Assembly (NCBI GenBank): GCA_036509315.1
Contig: DATCFU010000034.1
Coordinates: forward strand, 1 to 64,000
DNA: 64,000 bases
Direction: 5' to 3'
Source of the DNA: PALSA-607 sp036509315
GTDB taxonomy: Bacteria; Actinomycetota; Actinomycetes; Acidothermales; Acidothermaceae
Positions 43,236 through 52,573 of this stretch are shown here, in pieces. The stretch's first letter is position 1. Every line of letters starts with the position of its first letter. The notes under the pieces were generated by a model that did not search any database, had not been told where the DNA came from, and was given only the letters and a program-made list of their open reading frames with translations. Both the position numbers and the translations under genes were made by a program.

Positions 43236-43824
43236 TGCCGTCGGCGGCGAGCTGCACCGCGATAGCGGAAAGCAACAAACCGGCGATCCGCGTCAGCAAA
43301 GTCACACCGCTGCGACGGAGTACTCGCAAGATGACTGTCGAGAACCGCAACGTCAACCACAGCACAATGTGGACAGCAACGATGCCAGCTGCCAGTGCCA
43401 GCCCTTGTTGCTCGTGGTGCACCGACTTGGCGAACACGATTGTCGCCGCGATCGCACCCGGCCCCGCCAACAGCGGCGTGCCAAGCGGCACCATCGACAC
43501 GTTCACATCGTCCTTGGGGGAGCGCTCATTCCCCCAACCCATCAAAAGCTCAAGGGCGACGAGCAGGAGTAGTAGTCCGCCGGAGACCTGCAGCGCGGCG
43601 AGCGTCACGTGCAGGTATTGCAGCACCTGCTGACCGAACAACGCGAAGACCACGATGACGGTGAACGCCGTGAGCACCGCCAGGTCAGCACTGCGGTTGC
43701 GCGCCTTGCGGGGATAGGAGCCAGTTAGCGACAAGAACACGGGCACCGAACCGGGTGGGTCCATGATGACGAGCAGCGTGACGAACACCTCGCCGAAGAA
43801 GCGCGCGTCGAACCACCCGCTCAT
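43210..43824 (-). CDS. marC: MarC-family integral membrane protein
   Basis: This 204-residue protein has six predicted membrane segments, starting WFDARFFGEVFVTLLVIMDP, with the conserved DPPGSVPVFLSLTG and PLGTPLLAGPGAIAATIVFA. MarC proteins are of uncertain function, despite the name; antibiotic resistance is not their proven role. It overlaps the PHP gene as ATGA. Transcription with PHP and the methyltransferase gene is likely. Confidence 0.9.
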   Translation of the reverse strand: MSGWFDARFFGEVFVTLLVIMDPPGSVPVFLSLTGSYPRKARNRSADLAVLTAFTVIVVFALFGQQVLQYLHVTLAALQVSGGLLLLLVALELLMGWGNERSPKDDVNVSMVPLGTPLLAGPGAIAATIVFAKSVHHEQQGLALAAGIVAVHIVLWLTLRFSTVILRVLRRSGVTLLTRIAGLLLSAIAVQLAADGIAKFVAAN

Positions 43825-44699
43825 CGGCTGAACACCTTGCCCTGGGCACGTTGAAGCAGTGCGTCGAAGACGTCCGGGTCGGTGGTGTTCGCGCCGATCT
43901 GGACCGCTTTCACTGACCCGTGATAGTCACTGCTTCCGGTGACAAGCAAGCCGAGGTCGCGCGCGATCGTTCGCAACCGCGCACGGGTCGGTTCGTCGTG
44001 ATCGGGGTGATCGACCTCCAACCCGTCAAGCCCAGCTGCCGCGAACGAAGCGATCGCGGCCTCATCTACGACATCGCCCCGCGACGACGCCGCAGGGTGC
44101 GCGAATACCGTCACTCCCCCGGCGTCGCGCACCAAGGCGATCGCTCGGGCGGGCGTCAGCGAGTACTTCTCTACGTAGGCTCGCCCGTCATTGGCGATCC
44201 AGTCGGGCACGAACGCCGCAGGAATGTCGGCAACAACGCCTGCATCGACGAGCGCCTGTGCGATGTGCGGGCGCCCGACGGCGCCGTCGCGTGCAATAGC
44301 ACTGACTTGCTGCCAAGTGACAGGAGCGCCTAGCTCCACCAGCTTGTCGACGATGGCCTTTGCGCGCCGAATACGATCCGTGCGCAGCAGCTCCAACTCC
44401 GCGGTAAGTGCTGGATGGGCGGGGTCGAACAAGTACCCGAGCAGGTGCAGGCTGACGTCACCGAGGATGCACGAGATTTCAGCCCCAGGAACGACAACGA
44501 ACGGACATTCTGGGCGCCCGGCGAGCGCTTCCAATTCGGCCGCCGCATCGTGGTATCCGGCGATCGTGTCGTGGTCGGTCAGCGCGATGCCCTCAAGAGG
44601 GGCACCTTCGAGGACGAGTGCCCACGCCCTGCGAACGAGATCCCCTGGGGGATCGGTGCCGTCGGAGGCGTTGCTGTGCACGTGGAGGTCGATCCGCAT
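43821..44699 (-). CDS. PHP-domain phosphoesterase (nucleoside bisphosphate phosphatase/RNase AM-like)
   Basis: This 292-residue protein has the PHP metal motifs: MRIDLHVHSNASDGTDPP (HxH), GIALTDHDTIAGYHDAA, VVPGAEISCILG, VTVFAHPAASSRG and VTGSSDYHGSVKA. The family includes the RNase AM/YciV 5'-3' exonuclease and pAp phosphatases, so a role in nucleotide or short-RNA turnover is likely. ATG 44699 is preferred because the family begins MRIDLHVHS; codons upstream look untranslated. It is the first gene of the PHP-marC-methyltransferase run. Confidence 0.88.
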   Translation of the reverse strand: MRIDLHVHSNASDGTDPPGDLVRRAWALVLEGAPLEGIALTDHDTIAGYHDAAAELEALAGRPECPFVVVPGAEISCILGDVSLHLLGYLFDPAHPALTAELELLRTDRIRRAKAIVDKLVELGAPVTWQQVSAIARDGAVGRPHIAQALVDAGVVADIPAAFVPDWIANDGRAYVEKYSLTPARAIALVRDAGGVTVFAHPAASSRGDVVDEAAIASFAAAGLDGLEVDHPDHDEPTRARLRTIARDLGLLVTGSSDYHGSVKAVQIGANTTDPDVFDALLQRAQGKVFSR

Positions 44700-44759
44700 G
44701 CGGGCTCGCGCCGTCCTCATCGTCGACGTCGGATGGCCGGCCGACCAGCCGGCCTCAGG

Positions 44760-45440
44760 CTATCGGCGCAGCCCGCCCGCAGCGGCTGTTAGCCCGGCGA
44801 GCCTGGGCATCAGCGCGCCGTGTGGGAGGTCGAGTCCGAGGTGCCCGGGGGTGACCTCGGTGCGCTCGACCAGGTCTTCAAGACCCAGGTTTTCCAGGAG
44901 CAGGACGCCGGCCGCCGACGGCCAGAGGATGGCCCAAATCCACGCCCCCTTGGCTTCGCCGACGTAGACAGCGTTGTCGGGACCCACGTCGATGTTCCAC
45001 ATCGCCGTCGGGTGGCCAGCGGCGTCGAGCTTGGCGTGTGCCGGACCATCGTCGAAACCGTCGCCCGGATCGGGACCGGGTAGGCCAGCCAACCTGGCGC
45101 CGAGTCCGACGCCCGGCGACTCCGCGATGAGCACGAGATCGGCCGCGCCACCAAGCGGTGCCGGGCCAGAACAGCCGACCAGGGTGGCAACCGCGCCGGT
45201 GCGCTCATCTCCGGCGTGGGTGTATCCCGTGACGACCCACCCGGTAGGCAATGGAGATGGCATCCACAGCGGGACCTTCGCATGCGCCCGCACATGCTCA
45301 AGACACTCCGGCCCTGGTTGCCTCGCGGCCGGCTGCAACGGGTGCACTGGGCCGTGCTCGACGCAATTCCAGTCGCTCGTCCAGATACCAGGTGGATGGA
45401 CAGCGCCGCCGCACCGAGGGCAAGTTGGCTCGTCCTTCAT
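44760..45440 (-). CDS. DUF6758-family protein
   Basis: This 226-residue protein starts MKDEPTCPRCGGAVHPPG with a zinc-ribbon pair, then WNCVEHGPVHPLQP. The body (VPLWMPSPLPTGWVVTGYTH, LVGCSGPAPLGGAADLVLIA, MWNIDVGPDNAVYVGEAKGA) is highly conserved in actinobacteria, from my memory of Streptomyces homologues. Function is unknown. ATG 45440 agrees with the family start; an ATG at 45544 would add 34 residues. It ends 60 bases before the PHP gene start. Confidence 0.82.
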   Translation of the reverse strand: MKDEPTCPRCGGAVHPPGIWTSDWNCVEHGPVHPLQPAARQPGPECLEHVRAHAKVPLWMPSPLPTGWVVTGYTHAGDERTGAVATLVGCSGPAPLGGAADLVLIAESPGVGLGARLAGLPGPDPGDGFDDGPAHAKLDAAGHPTAMWNIDVGPDNAVYVGEAKGAWIWAILWPSAAGVLLLENLGLEDLVERTEVTPGHLGLDLPHGALMPRLAGLTAAAGGLRR

Positions 45441-45583
45441 CCAATCGAGCCCTTCACTTGAGTCGACTCCTCCGTACGTCGACCGTGGCCCGAAGAGGCG
45501 TGCGTCGTCAAGGGATCCCTGCATATCAAGGACAAATTGGTCCATATGCACTAACGAATCGGGGCCGTCGTTAAGCTTCGGCG

Positions 45584-45988
45584 ATGCCCGAGATCGCTGC
45601 TGTCGGCGCGATTGCCGTGCGCAACGGCGCCCTGCTCCTCGTCCGGCGTGGTCACGCGCCGTCGCGCGGCCGCTGGTCGTTGCCAGGCGGCCGAGTCGAA
45701 CCGGGTGAAACTGCGCGCGAGGCACTCGTGCGTGAGATGGCGGAGGAAACCGGGCTCGCCGTTGAGGTCGGCGAGTTGGTAGGCGAGGTGCTGCGGCCGG
45801 GCCCGAATGGAGTCACTTACCGGATCCAGGATTTTCGGGTCACTCTCGTTGGCGACCACGCAGTCGCGGGTAGTGCGGTCGCAGGTGATGACGCCGCTGA
45901 CGTCGAGTGGGTACCGCTCGCGGACGTCGCGAAACGTCAGTTGAGCGCGGGCCTGAGGGGAGCACTCAGGCAGTGGGCGGTCATCTAA
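45584..45988 (+). CDS. Nudix hydrolase
   Basis: This 134-residue Nudix protein has the box GGRVEPGETAREALVREMAE followed by ETGL, after the strand VGAIAVRNGALLLVRRGH. It fits the small ADP-ribose/dNTP type, but substrate is open. TAAGCT (45572-45577) lies exactly six bases before the ATG and no Shine-Dalgarno is present, so a leaderless transcript is likely. It is divergent from the DUF6758 gene. Confidence 0.88.
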   Translation: MPEIAAVGAIAVRNGALLLVRRGHAPSRGRWSLPGGRVEPGETAREALVREMAEETGLAVEVGELVGEVLRPGPNGVTYRIQDFRVTLVGDHAVAGSAVAGDDAADVEWVPLADVAKRQLSAGLRGALRQWAVI

Positions 45989-46086
45989 CACCAGAGGCAA
46001 TTTGCCCATCAGACCTCGCAAAGCACCCAAACCTCGTAGGGTGTTCTATTAGTGGCGCAAGCGGGGCGCCGGACTTGGGGAAGTCG

Positions 46087-46767
46087 ATGAGCCAGCAAGG
46101 CGACGACACGCAACGCAGCAGGCAGATCACCGTGTTCTTGCTCGACGACCATGAGGTTGTCCGGCGCGGTGTGCGCGACATGGTTGACACCGCGCCCGAC
46201 CTCACGGTGGTTGGCGAAGCGTCGACTGCCGCCGAGGCGCTGGCGGCAGTTCCGTCATTGCGACCCGACGTCGCCGTGCTCGACGTCCGACTGCCCGACG
46301 GCGACGGGGTGACCGTGTGCCGTGAACTGCGTTCGCTTATGCCCGAGCTTGTTTGTCTGATGCTCACCTCGTTCGCCGATGACGAGGCGTTGTTCGAGGC
46401 GATCATGGCCGGGGCGTCTGGCTACGTCCTCAAGCAGATTCGCGGCGGCGATCTGGTGAACGCCATCCGCACGGTGGCAAGCGGCCAATCGATGCTCGAC
46501 GCTGGCACGACAGCACAGGTCATGGAGCGATTGCGCACCGGCACGCGAGCCGAGGATCCGCTCTCCGCGCTGACCGAACAGGAACGACGCATCCTCGACC
46601 TCATCGGCGAAGGGTTGACGAACCGGCAGATCGGCGAGCGATTGTTCCTTGCCGAGAAGACGGTGAAGAACTATGTCTCCAGCCTGCTCGGAAAGCTCGG
46701 CATGCAACGTCGCACTCAGGCTGCGGTCATGGTGAGCCGAGTTCACGCACGCGAAGACATGCACTGA
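46087..46767 (+). CDS. devR: DevR/DosR-type (NarL family) response regulator
   Basis: This 226-residue protein has a receiver domain with phospho-acceptor Asp66 (VAVLDVRLPDGDG) and Lys in YVLKQIRGGDL, and a LuxR-type HTH (LTEQERRILDLIGEGLTNRQ) ending EKTVKNYVSSLLGKLGMQRRT, very close to mycobacterial DosR. The family switches on dormancy genes under hypoxia or NO. Its gene is convergent with the DevS-like kinase, 40 bases apart, instead of being in one operon. GGGGAAG lies four bases before the ATG. Confidence 0.88.
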   Translation: MSQQGDDTQRSRQITVFLLDDHEVVRRGVRDMVDTAPDLTVVGEASTAAEALAAVPSLRPDVAVLDVRLPDGDGVTVCRELRSLMPELVCLMLTSFADDEALFEAIMAGASGYVLKQIRGGDLVNAIRTVASGQSMLDAGTTAQVMERLRTGTRAEDPLSALTEQERRILDLIGEGLTNRQIGERLFLAEKTVKNYVSSLLGKLGMQRRTQAAVMVSRVHAREDMH

Positions 46768-46807
46768 CGCGCACCCACTGACGGCGCGACATTTCGCGGA
46801 TGAACGT

Positions 46808-48526
46808 CTACCGGGGTACCGCCCGCGGGTTCAGCGGAACACGCCATTCAATGCGGGTCCCCGAAGGCTCACGATTTGTCAGCAGCAGACTGCCGCCGCC
46901 GGCCTTTGCGCGCACGTCCATGTTGCGTAGCCCACTACGGCGGCCGGTATCGGTGATGCCCACCCCATCGTCGTCCACGACCAGTGTGACCTGGTCGCGA
47001 TTCACCGCGAGGACGACCTCGACATGGGTGGCGCGCGCATGTCGCGCGGCATTCGACAATGCCTCCCGCAGCACCGCGACCACCTGATCGGAGATGCGGT
47101 CGGGCACTGTGGTGTCGATGAGCCCATCGAAGCGTAACGAGGGCACAAATCCCAATGCATGCAGCGATTGTTCGACCACCGCGACGGTGCGCGCGCGCAA
47201 GCTCGGGTCGTCGGCACCCGCTGATGCCTGGAGTCCGAAGATGGTGGTGCGGATTTCTTTGATGGTCTGATCGAGCTCGTCGACCGCACGTACGACCTGC
47301 TGACCGGCGTCCGGCTCGATGATGGAACGGCTCGCGCCTTCGAGCGTGAGGCCGATCGCGAACAGACGTTGGATCACGACGTCGTGCAAGTCGCGCGCGA
47401 TGCGTTCGCGATCCTCAGCCAACGCCAACCGGGTGTCGTCGCGACGGTGCTCGGCAAGCTCGAGAGAGACCGCTACCTGGGCCGCAAACGCATTGAGCAT
47501 CATGACCGATTGCCGATCGAACGCCGACCGGCCCGACCGATTGAAGGCCACCAGGACGCCGCGAACCGCTGACGGCGGCCCGACCGGGATGAACAACGCA
47601 GGCCCGAACAGGTATCGGCCCTCGTGGCTCGCGGCAACCCGCGAATCACCACGCAGATCGATAACCTCGATCATCTTGCCGGTCGTTAGCACCTTGCCCG
47701 TCAGCGACGCGTCGACCGGCAACCGTGAGCCCATCAGGTGTGCGGCATCGATGCCGTCGCCGTACTGGACCGTAAGGACGCCTGGGTCTTCCGTCGGCAA
47801 CGCAAGCGCCGCGAAGTCGGCATCGACGATCGCGCGCGCCTGCCCGATGACCCTGGGCAGTACGTCGGAAAGATCGCGACCCGCTGACAGTCCAGTCGCG
47901 ACGGCGGTCAAGGTCTCCAACCAGTCCTCTCGACGGCGCCCGACCTCAAAGGCACTGGCGTTGGCGAGGGCAATCCCAGCCTGGACGCCAAGGGCGTGCA
48001 GTTGTGCCGCGTCGCCTTTGCTGAATCCGGGCTGACCGGCCGCCCGCGTCACGTAAAGGACGCCGATCACCGCACCGCGGGTGGTGATGGGCATGCCGAG
48101 TAGTGCACCCATTCGCGGGTGTCGCGGGGAGAAGTCCGCCGTCGCCGCATGCGACGCCACGTCGTCCAGGCGCGTGACCCCGTTTGCGCTGATCAGTTTT
48201 GCGAGCAGTCCCGACCGTTCAGGCAACAGCCCGAGGCGCTGCCCGTCATCGAAACCTTCGCCTTGGGCGACCAGGTCGACCACGTCTCCCTGCGCGCCCA
48301 GGATTGCGAACGCTCCATAGTCGGCGTCGACCAGCGCGGCTCCGGCAGTGACGACCATCCGCAAAAGCGTGCCGGTGTCGGTCTCGGCGACAATGGCCGC
48401 GATCGCGTTCAGGAGCGCGGCCAGCCGAGCGTCTCCGAAGGGCTCCCGGAAGCTTTCTGGGTGCCGTGCGTGCGGCCGCTCAGTGACTTCAGACATGTCA
48501 GTGTCTTCATGCGTGCCCGCGGTCAC
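46808..48526 (-). CDS. devS: DevS/DosS-type GAF-GAF histidine kinase
   Basis: This 572-residue kinase has GAF-A (about 35-190, with DYGAFAILGAQGD and FSPRHPRMGALLGMPI), GAF-B (about 205-355), HisKA_3 with phospho-acceptor His381 (RERIARDLHDVVIQRLFAIG), and a HATPase (VLREALSNAARHARATH, DDDGVGITDTGRRSGLRNM). The layout equals DevS/DosT, whose GAF-A binds haem and senses O2, NO or CO. Whether the haem ligand is kept here cannot be settled by eye. GTG 48526 has GGAGG four bases upstream. Its partner is most likely the convergent DevR-like protein. Confidence 0.87.
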   Translation of the reverse strand: MTAGTHEDTDMSEVTERPHARHPESFREPFGDARLAALLNAIAAIVAETDTGTLLRMVVTAGAALVDADYGAFAILGAQGDVVDLVAQGEGFDDGQRLGLLPERSGLLAKLISANGVTRLDDVASHAATADFSPRHPRMGALLGMPITTRGAVIGVLYVTRAAGQPGFSKGDAAQLHALGVQAGIALANASAFEVGRRREDWLETLTAVATGLSAGRDLSDVLPRVIGQARAIVDADFAALALPTEDPGVLTVQYGDGIDAAHLMGSRLPVDASLTGKVLTTGKMIEVIDLRGDSRVAASHEGRYLFGPALFIPVGPPSAVRGVLVAFNRSGRSAFDRQSVMMLNAFAAQVAVSLELAEHRRDDTRLALAEDRERIARDLHDVVIQRLFAIGLTLEGASRSIIEPDAGQQVVRAVDELDQTIKEIRTTIFGLQASAGADDPSLRARTVAVVEQSLHALGFVPSLRFDGLIDTTVPDRISDQVVAVLREALSNAARHARATHVEVVLAVNRDQVTLVVDDDGVGITDTGRRSGLRNMDVRAKAGGGSLLLTNREPSGTRIEWRVPLNPRAVPR

Positions 48527-48678
48527 GGCACCTCCGACGACTGAATCACACTTGTACGGCCTTTGCGAGCTGTTACATGTAGTCCACGACATAGTTGCAT
48601 TGGAATAGATTTATAGCCTAGAAAGCTCATCAAGCGACACTCTGTCCGATTCTTGGCCTAGTGCGAGGGCCGCGGCCG

Positions 48679-49212
48679 TCACGCTGACGTGGATGCATCG
48701 AGATGAACGTCGAAGTCGACCCCTGCCTGGTGCGGGCCGAACGCCGCGCGGGTCCGCGCGTGAGCGCCCGCTGTCCCTGCGGCGCCTACGGCGCCCATCA
48801 GGGGCAGTGCGCGCAGAGCACCCTCGTCGTCGAGCTGCGACAACTGGTGCTGGGAGCGGAGCGTGAGCGCGGTGTTCATGTGCCGCTTCCACAGCGCGAC
48901 ATCCGGGTCTGACTCAGCGTGGTAGGTGCCGCCGGCCGCATCAAAAAGGGCCTTGTAAACAGCTGTCGCGGCAGCAGCCGCCCTGGCCAAAGCGCCGTCA
49001 ATGCGCTCGTGAGCAGCCCGCAGGGCCGCGGCCACCACCGTCTCGTCACGATGCCCCTCGTCGCGATGCGCTCGGGCGGCGTCGAGGTCGGCAAGCGACC
49101 GCCGCACGACCTCCATCGCGCCCTCGTAATCGCCGGCGTGAGCGTCGTGCACCCGCTTGGTCTCACCGCGCAGTGCTGCCTTCACCCGATGGCGTCCTGG
49201 CCACCCTCGCAT
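48679..49212 (-). CDS. Unknown helical protein
   Basis: This 177-residue protein has a strong ribosome site (GGGGAGGAG, six bases before the ATG). It starts RGWPGRHRVKAALRGETKRV and is mostly Ala/Arg-rich helix to about 150 (VVRRSLADLDAARAHRDEGH, LRAAHERIDGALARAAAAAT), then ends in an Ala/Gly-rich tail. No family is recognised, no signal peptide, no membrane segment. It is divergent from the MgtE-N gene. The 152 bases between its end and devS hold nothing I can assign. Confidence 0.6.
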   Translation of the reverse strand: MRGWPGRHRVKAALRGETKRVHDAHAGDYEGAMEVVRRSLADLDAARAHRDEGHRDETVVAAALRAAHERIDGALARAAAAATAVYKALFDAAGGTYHAESDPDVALWKRHMNTALTLRSQHQLSQLDDEGALRALPLMGAVGAAGTAGAHARTRAAFGPHQAGVDFDVHLDASTSA

Positions 49213-49390
49213 CGGGATCTCCTCCCCGCGCTTATGTCGTGAACTGTCTGATCTCTCGACCTTTGGGGTGTGCCCGCAGCTTCGGGCGTTTAACCGGCCC
49301 ACCCCAGGGAGCCGCTCGAAGCGAACGCATTCCAGCGCGTCAGCGCGTAAGGCGTGGGGGGCGCGGGCCACGCGGCGGTAGCCTCCGCAC

Positions 49391-50704
49391 ATGAGCGGGC
49401 CGATGTCGAGGGTGTTTGTCGCGCGCCTCGCCGGCGTAGTCGTCTTTGATCCCAACGGCGACCAGGTCGGCCGGGTCCGCGACGTCATTGTGCTGCTGCG
49501 ACCTGGTACGGGGCAGCCTCGCGTCCTGGGGCTTGTGGTCGAAGTGCCCCCGCGCCGGGCGATCTTCCTCCCGATCACCCGGGTGACCGGCATCGAGGCG
49601 GGCGCGGTCATGACCACCGGAACTGTCAGCCTGCGCCGCTTCGCCAAGCGAGACTCCGAGACCCTCGTGCTCGGCGACCTGCTCGACCGGAAGGTCACCC
49701 TGAGCGAGACCGATGAGGTCGTGACGGTGACCGACGTCGCGATGGAGCGCAGCCGGGCGCGTGACTGGCTGCTGACCAAAGTCGCGGTCCGAAACGACGT
49801 CCGGAGGGTCCGCAGGCGCGGCGCAATCCGGGTCGTCGACTGGGACGCCGTCACCGGACTCTCCCTTCAAGAGCACGCCCAGGGTGCGGCGAACCTGCTC
49901 GCGGCCTTCGACCAACTGCGTCCCGCCGACTTGGCCGGCGTGATGCACGACCTCTCGGAGAAGCGCAGGGCTGAGGTCGCCGCAGCATTGGACGACGAGC
50001 GGCTGGCCGACGTTCTCGAGGAACTGTCCGAAGAGGAGCAGGTCGAGATCTTGGCGACCCTCGAGGGCGAGCGCGCGGCTGACGTTCTCGAGGCTATGGG
50101 TCCAGACGACGCCGCAGACCTGTTGGCCGAGTTGCCTGAGGCAGAGAAGGAGCGACTGCTCGGACTCATGCTGCCCGAGGAGGCGAACCCGATCCGTCGC
50201 CTGCTCGACTACTCCTGGAACACCGCGGGCGGTCTCATGACGACCGAGCCTGTGATCCTCGACCCCACGGCGACCGTGGCTGAAGCGCTCGCGCACGTGC
50301 GCAACCCCGACCTGTCACCGGCCACGGCGAGCCAGGTCTACGTCGTCCGGCCACCGACCGACACTCCGACCGGCCGCTACCTCGGCACCGCGCACCTGCA
50401 ACGGCTGCTGCGCGAACCGCCCGCGACGCTGGTGAGCTCGATCATCGACACCGACATCGCACCGCTGCGTCCCGACGTTTCACTGCCGGCCATCACGAGT
50501 CATTTGGCGACGTACAACCTGGTAGCCGCACCGGTCGTCGACGACGAGGATCGGCTCCTCGGCGCGGTGACCGTCGACGACGTTCTCGACCACCTGCTGC
50601 CCGACGGCTGGCGCGACACCGACCCGAGCGAAGCCGTGAACGGCGGCAATGGCGCTTCTAACGGGGACGATGCAAACGGAGGTGCAGCAGATGGCACGCC
50701 GTGA
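49391..50704 (+). CDS. PRC-barrel/MgtE-N/CBS protein without a transport domain
   Basis: This 437-residue protein has an N-terminal PRC-barrel-like region (about 8-150, VVVFDPNGDQVGRVRDVIVL), the MgtE N-terminal superhelix (about 165-265, ALDDERLADVLEELSEEEQV and EAMGPDDAADLLAELPEAEK) and a CBS pair (about 275-420). There is no channel domain, so it is a soluble Mg2+- or nucleotide-sensing homologue, as in Rv1232c of M. tuberculosis. TAGCCT lies exactly six bases before the ATG, hence probably leaderless. It overlaps the DUF1003 gene by 14 bases. The C terminus is Asn/Gly/Ala-rich. Confidence 0.87.
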   Translation: MSGPMSRVFVARLAGVVVFDPNGDQVGRVRDVIVLLRPGTGQPRVLGLVVEVPPRRAIFLPITRVTGIEAGAVMTTGTVSLRRFAKRDSETLVLGDLLDRKVTLSETDEVVTVTDVAMERSRARDWLLTKVAVRNDVRRVRRRGAIRVVDWDAVTGLSLQEHAQGAANLLAAFDQLRPADLAGVMHDLSEKRRAEVAAALDDERLADVLEELSEEEQVEILATLEGERAADVLEAMGPDDAADLLAELPEAEKERLLGLMLPEEANPIRRLLDYSWNTAGGLMTTEPVILDPTATVAEALAHVRNPDLSPATASQVYVVRPPTDTPTGRYLGTAHLQRLLREPPATLVSSIIDTDIAPLRPDVSLPAITSHLATYNLVAAPVVDDEDRLLGAVTVDDVLDHLLPDGWRDTDPSEAVNGGNGASNGDDANGGAADGTP

Positions 50705-51212
50705 ACCCCGCCGGGGCGGGCTCGACCAGCCGAAATCCGATCGCCGCGTCACGCTGCGGCCCGACTACGACCCTGAGGCGTTCGGGAAGCTGTCGGAGCG
50801 CTTCGCGCGGTTCCTAGGCACCGCGAAATTCATCATCTGGATGTCGGTGTTCATCGTCGTCTGGCTGGTCTGGAACACGTGGGGGCCTAAGCCCGAACGG
50901 TTCGACCCACACAGCCTGAACTACACCCTGCTCACGTTGCTGCTCTCGTTGCAGGCCTCGTACGCGGCGCCGCTGATCCTGCTGGCCCAAAATCGGCAAG
51001 CCGACCGCGACCGGATCCAGTCCGAGGACGACCGGTCACGCAACGAACGAAACATCGCCGACACTGAGTACCTCGCCCGCGAGGTCGCCTCATTGCGCAT
51101 CGCACTTGGTGACGTAGCCACCCGCGACTTCATCCGCGGAGAGTTGCAGCGCATGCTCGAAGACCTCGATGAACGACGAGTTGACGCGGACGAACAGCGC
51201 GACGCCCTCTAG
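50691..51212 (+). CDS. DUF1003 membrane protein
   Basis: This 173-residue protein has two membrane helices (about 46-63, AKFIIWMSVFIVVWLVWNTW, and 78-99) and the family motif SYAAPLILLAQNRQADRDR, then a charged C-terminal coiled coil. DUF1003 proteins are of unknown function. In actinobacteria they follow the MgtE-N/CBS gene, which suggests the soluble partner regulates or docks on this one. GGAGGTG is six bases before ATG 50691. Confidence 0.9.
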   Translation: MARREPRRGGLDQPKSDRRVTLRPDYDPEAFGKLSERFARFLGTAKFIIWMSVFIVVWLVWNTWGPKPERFDPHSLNYTLLTLLLSLQASYAAPLILLAQNRQADRDRIQSEDDRSRNERNIADTEYLAREVASLRIALGDVATRDFIRGELQRMLEDLDERRVDADEQRDAL

Positions 51213-51220
51213 CGCGACAA

Positions 51221-52459
51221 CTAGACGTCGACGACCGCGTTCTTGCCGATCACGATGATGCCGTTGTCCGACACGGTGAAGCGTTGCCGGTCGCGTACGA
51301 GGTCAACGCCGATTCTCGCGCCAGCGGGAACGTCGACGTTCTTGTCGATGATGGCGTTGCGAATCACCGCACCCCGGCCCACTCGTACGTTCTCGAGCAG
51401 CACGCTGCCGTCGATGTTGGCGCCGCTCTCGACGTGGACGTTGGGCGAGAGCACCGAACCGGCCACCGTCGAGTCGGCGACAATCACGCCGTTCGACAAC
51501 ATCGAGTCGACCACCTGGGTGTTCTCGTGCACGATCTTCGCCGGAGGCAGCGGGCGATGCTGCGTGTAGATGGGCCAATTCTCGTTGTAGAGATTGAAAA
51601 TCGGGTGTACCGAGATCAGGTCCATGTGCGCGTCGTAGTACGCGTCAAGACTTCCGACGTCGCGCCAGTACGCACGGTCGCGATCAGTCGCGCCAGGGAC
51701 GACGTTGTCGTTGAAGTCATAGACTTGGGCGTCGTCGCGTTCGACGAACATCGGGATGATGTTGCCGCCCATGTCGTGGGCCGAGCGTTCGTCGGCGGCG
51801 TCGCGGTTGACCGCGTCAAGAAGCGCCGCGGTCGTGAAGCAGTAGTTGCCCATGGAGGCGAACACCTCGTCGGGTGAATCCGGCAACCCGATGCCCTCGA
51901 TGTCCTGCGGCTTCTCCAAAAACGCCGCAATTCGTCGTCCGGCATCTGGCCCTTGCTGTGCCGTTTGGATCACACCGAACGCTGACGCCTCCTTGCGTGG
52001 GGCCCGGATGCCGGCGACCGACACCCCTGCGCCTGACGCGATGTGCTGGTCGAGCATCTGGCGCGGGTCCATGCGGTAAATGTGGTCGGCGCCGAACACC
52101 ATGATGTAGTCGGGCCGCTCGTCGTAGACCAGGTTCAGGCTCTGGTAGATCGCATCGGCCGAGCCCGAGAACCAGCGCGGTCCGACCCGCTGTTGCGCCG
52201 GCACCGGCGTCACGTAGTTGCCCAGCAGCGTCGACATTCGCCAGGTCGTGGTGATGTGTCGGTCGAGGCTGTGGTTCTTGTACTGCGTCAAAACAACGAT
52301 CTTCAGAAACCCGCCGTTGACCAGATTCGACAAGACGAAGTCGATGAGACGGTAGATGCCACCAAAGGGCACCGCCGGCTTCGCGCGGTCGGCAGTCAGT
52401 GGCAAGAGTCGAGTGCCCTGCCCACCCGCGAGGACAATCCCGAGAACCTTGTTCGCCAT
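51221..52459 (-). CDS. glgC: Glucose-1-phosphate adenylyltransferase
   Basis: This 412-residue enzyme starts VLGIVLAGGQGTRLLPLTAD with RAKPAVPFGGIYRLIDFVLS (substrate loop) and has the hexapeptide-repeat C terminus (GVIVADSTVAGSVLSPNVHV). It makes ADP-glucose for glycogen or maltose-1-phosphate synthesis. It is divergent from the GT4 gene that uses ADP-glucose, with 114 bases between the starts, so one control region can serve both. Convergent end with the DUF1003 gene, eight bases apart. Confidence 0.95.
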   Translation of the reverse strand: MANKVLGIVLAGGQGTRLLPLTADRAKPAVPFGGIYRLIDFVLSNLVNGGFLKIVVLTQYKNHSLDRHITTTWRMSTLLGNYVTPVPAQQRVGPRWFSGSADAIYQSLNLVYDERPDYIMVFGADHIYRMDPRQMLDQHIASGAGVSVAGIRAPRKEASAFGVIQTAQQGPDAGRRIAAFLEKPQDIEGIGLPDSPDEVFASMGNYCFTTAALLDAVNRDAADERSAHDMGGNIIPMFVERDDAQVYDFNDNVVPGATDRDRAYWRDVGSLDAYYDAHMDLISVHPIFNLYNENWPIYTQHRPLPPAKIVHENTQVVDSMLSNGVIVADSTVAGSVLSPNVHVESGANIDGSVLLENVRVGRGAVIRNAIIDKNVDVPAGARIGVDLVRDRQRFTVSDNGIIVIGKNAVVDV

Positions 52460-52573
52460 GTCGGGAACCTACCTCCTCGCGCGGTGATTGCGACCCTCCG
52501 CAGCGGGAGGATTCTGACGCAGTTGACCCGTTGCCCCATGGCCGGCCATCACCCTTGGCTATCGTTGCCGGTC

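Noticed and set aside
48679..49854. Longer upstream reading of the unknown gene at 48679-49212
   Set aside because: It runs antisense through the MgtE-N gene, while ATG 49212 has a near-ideal ribosome site.
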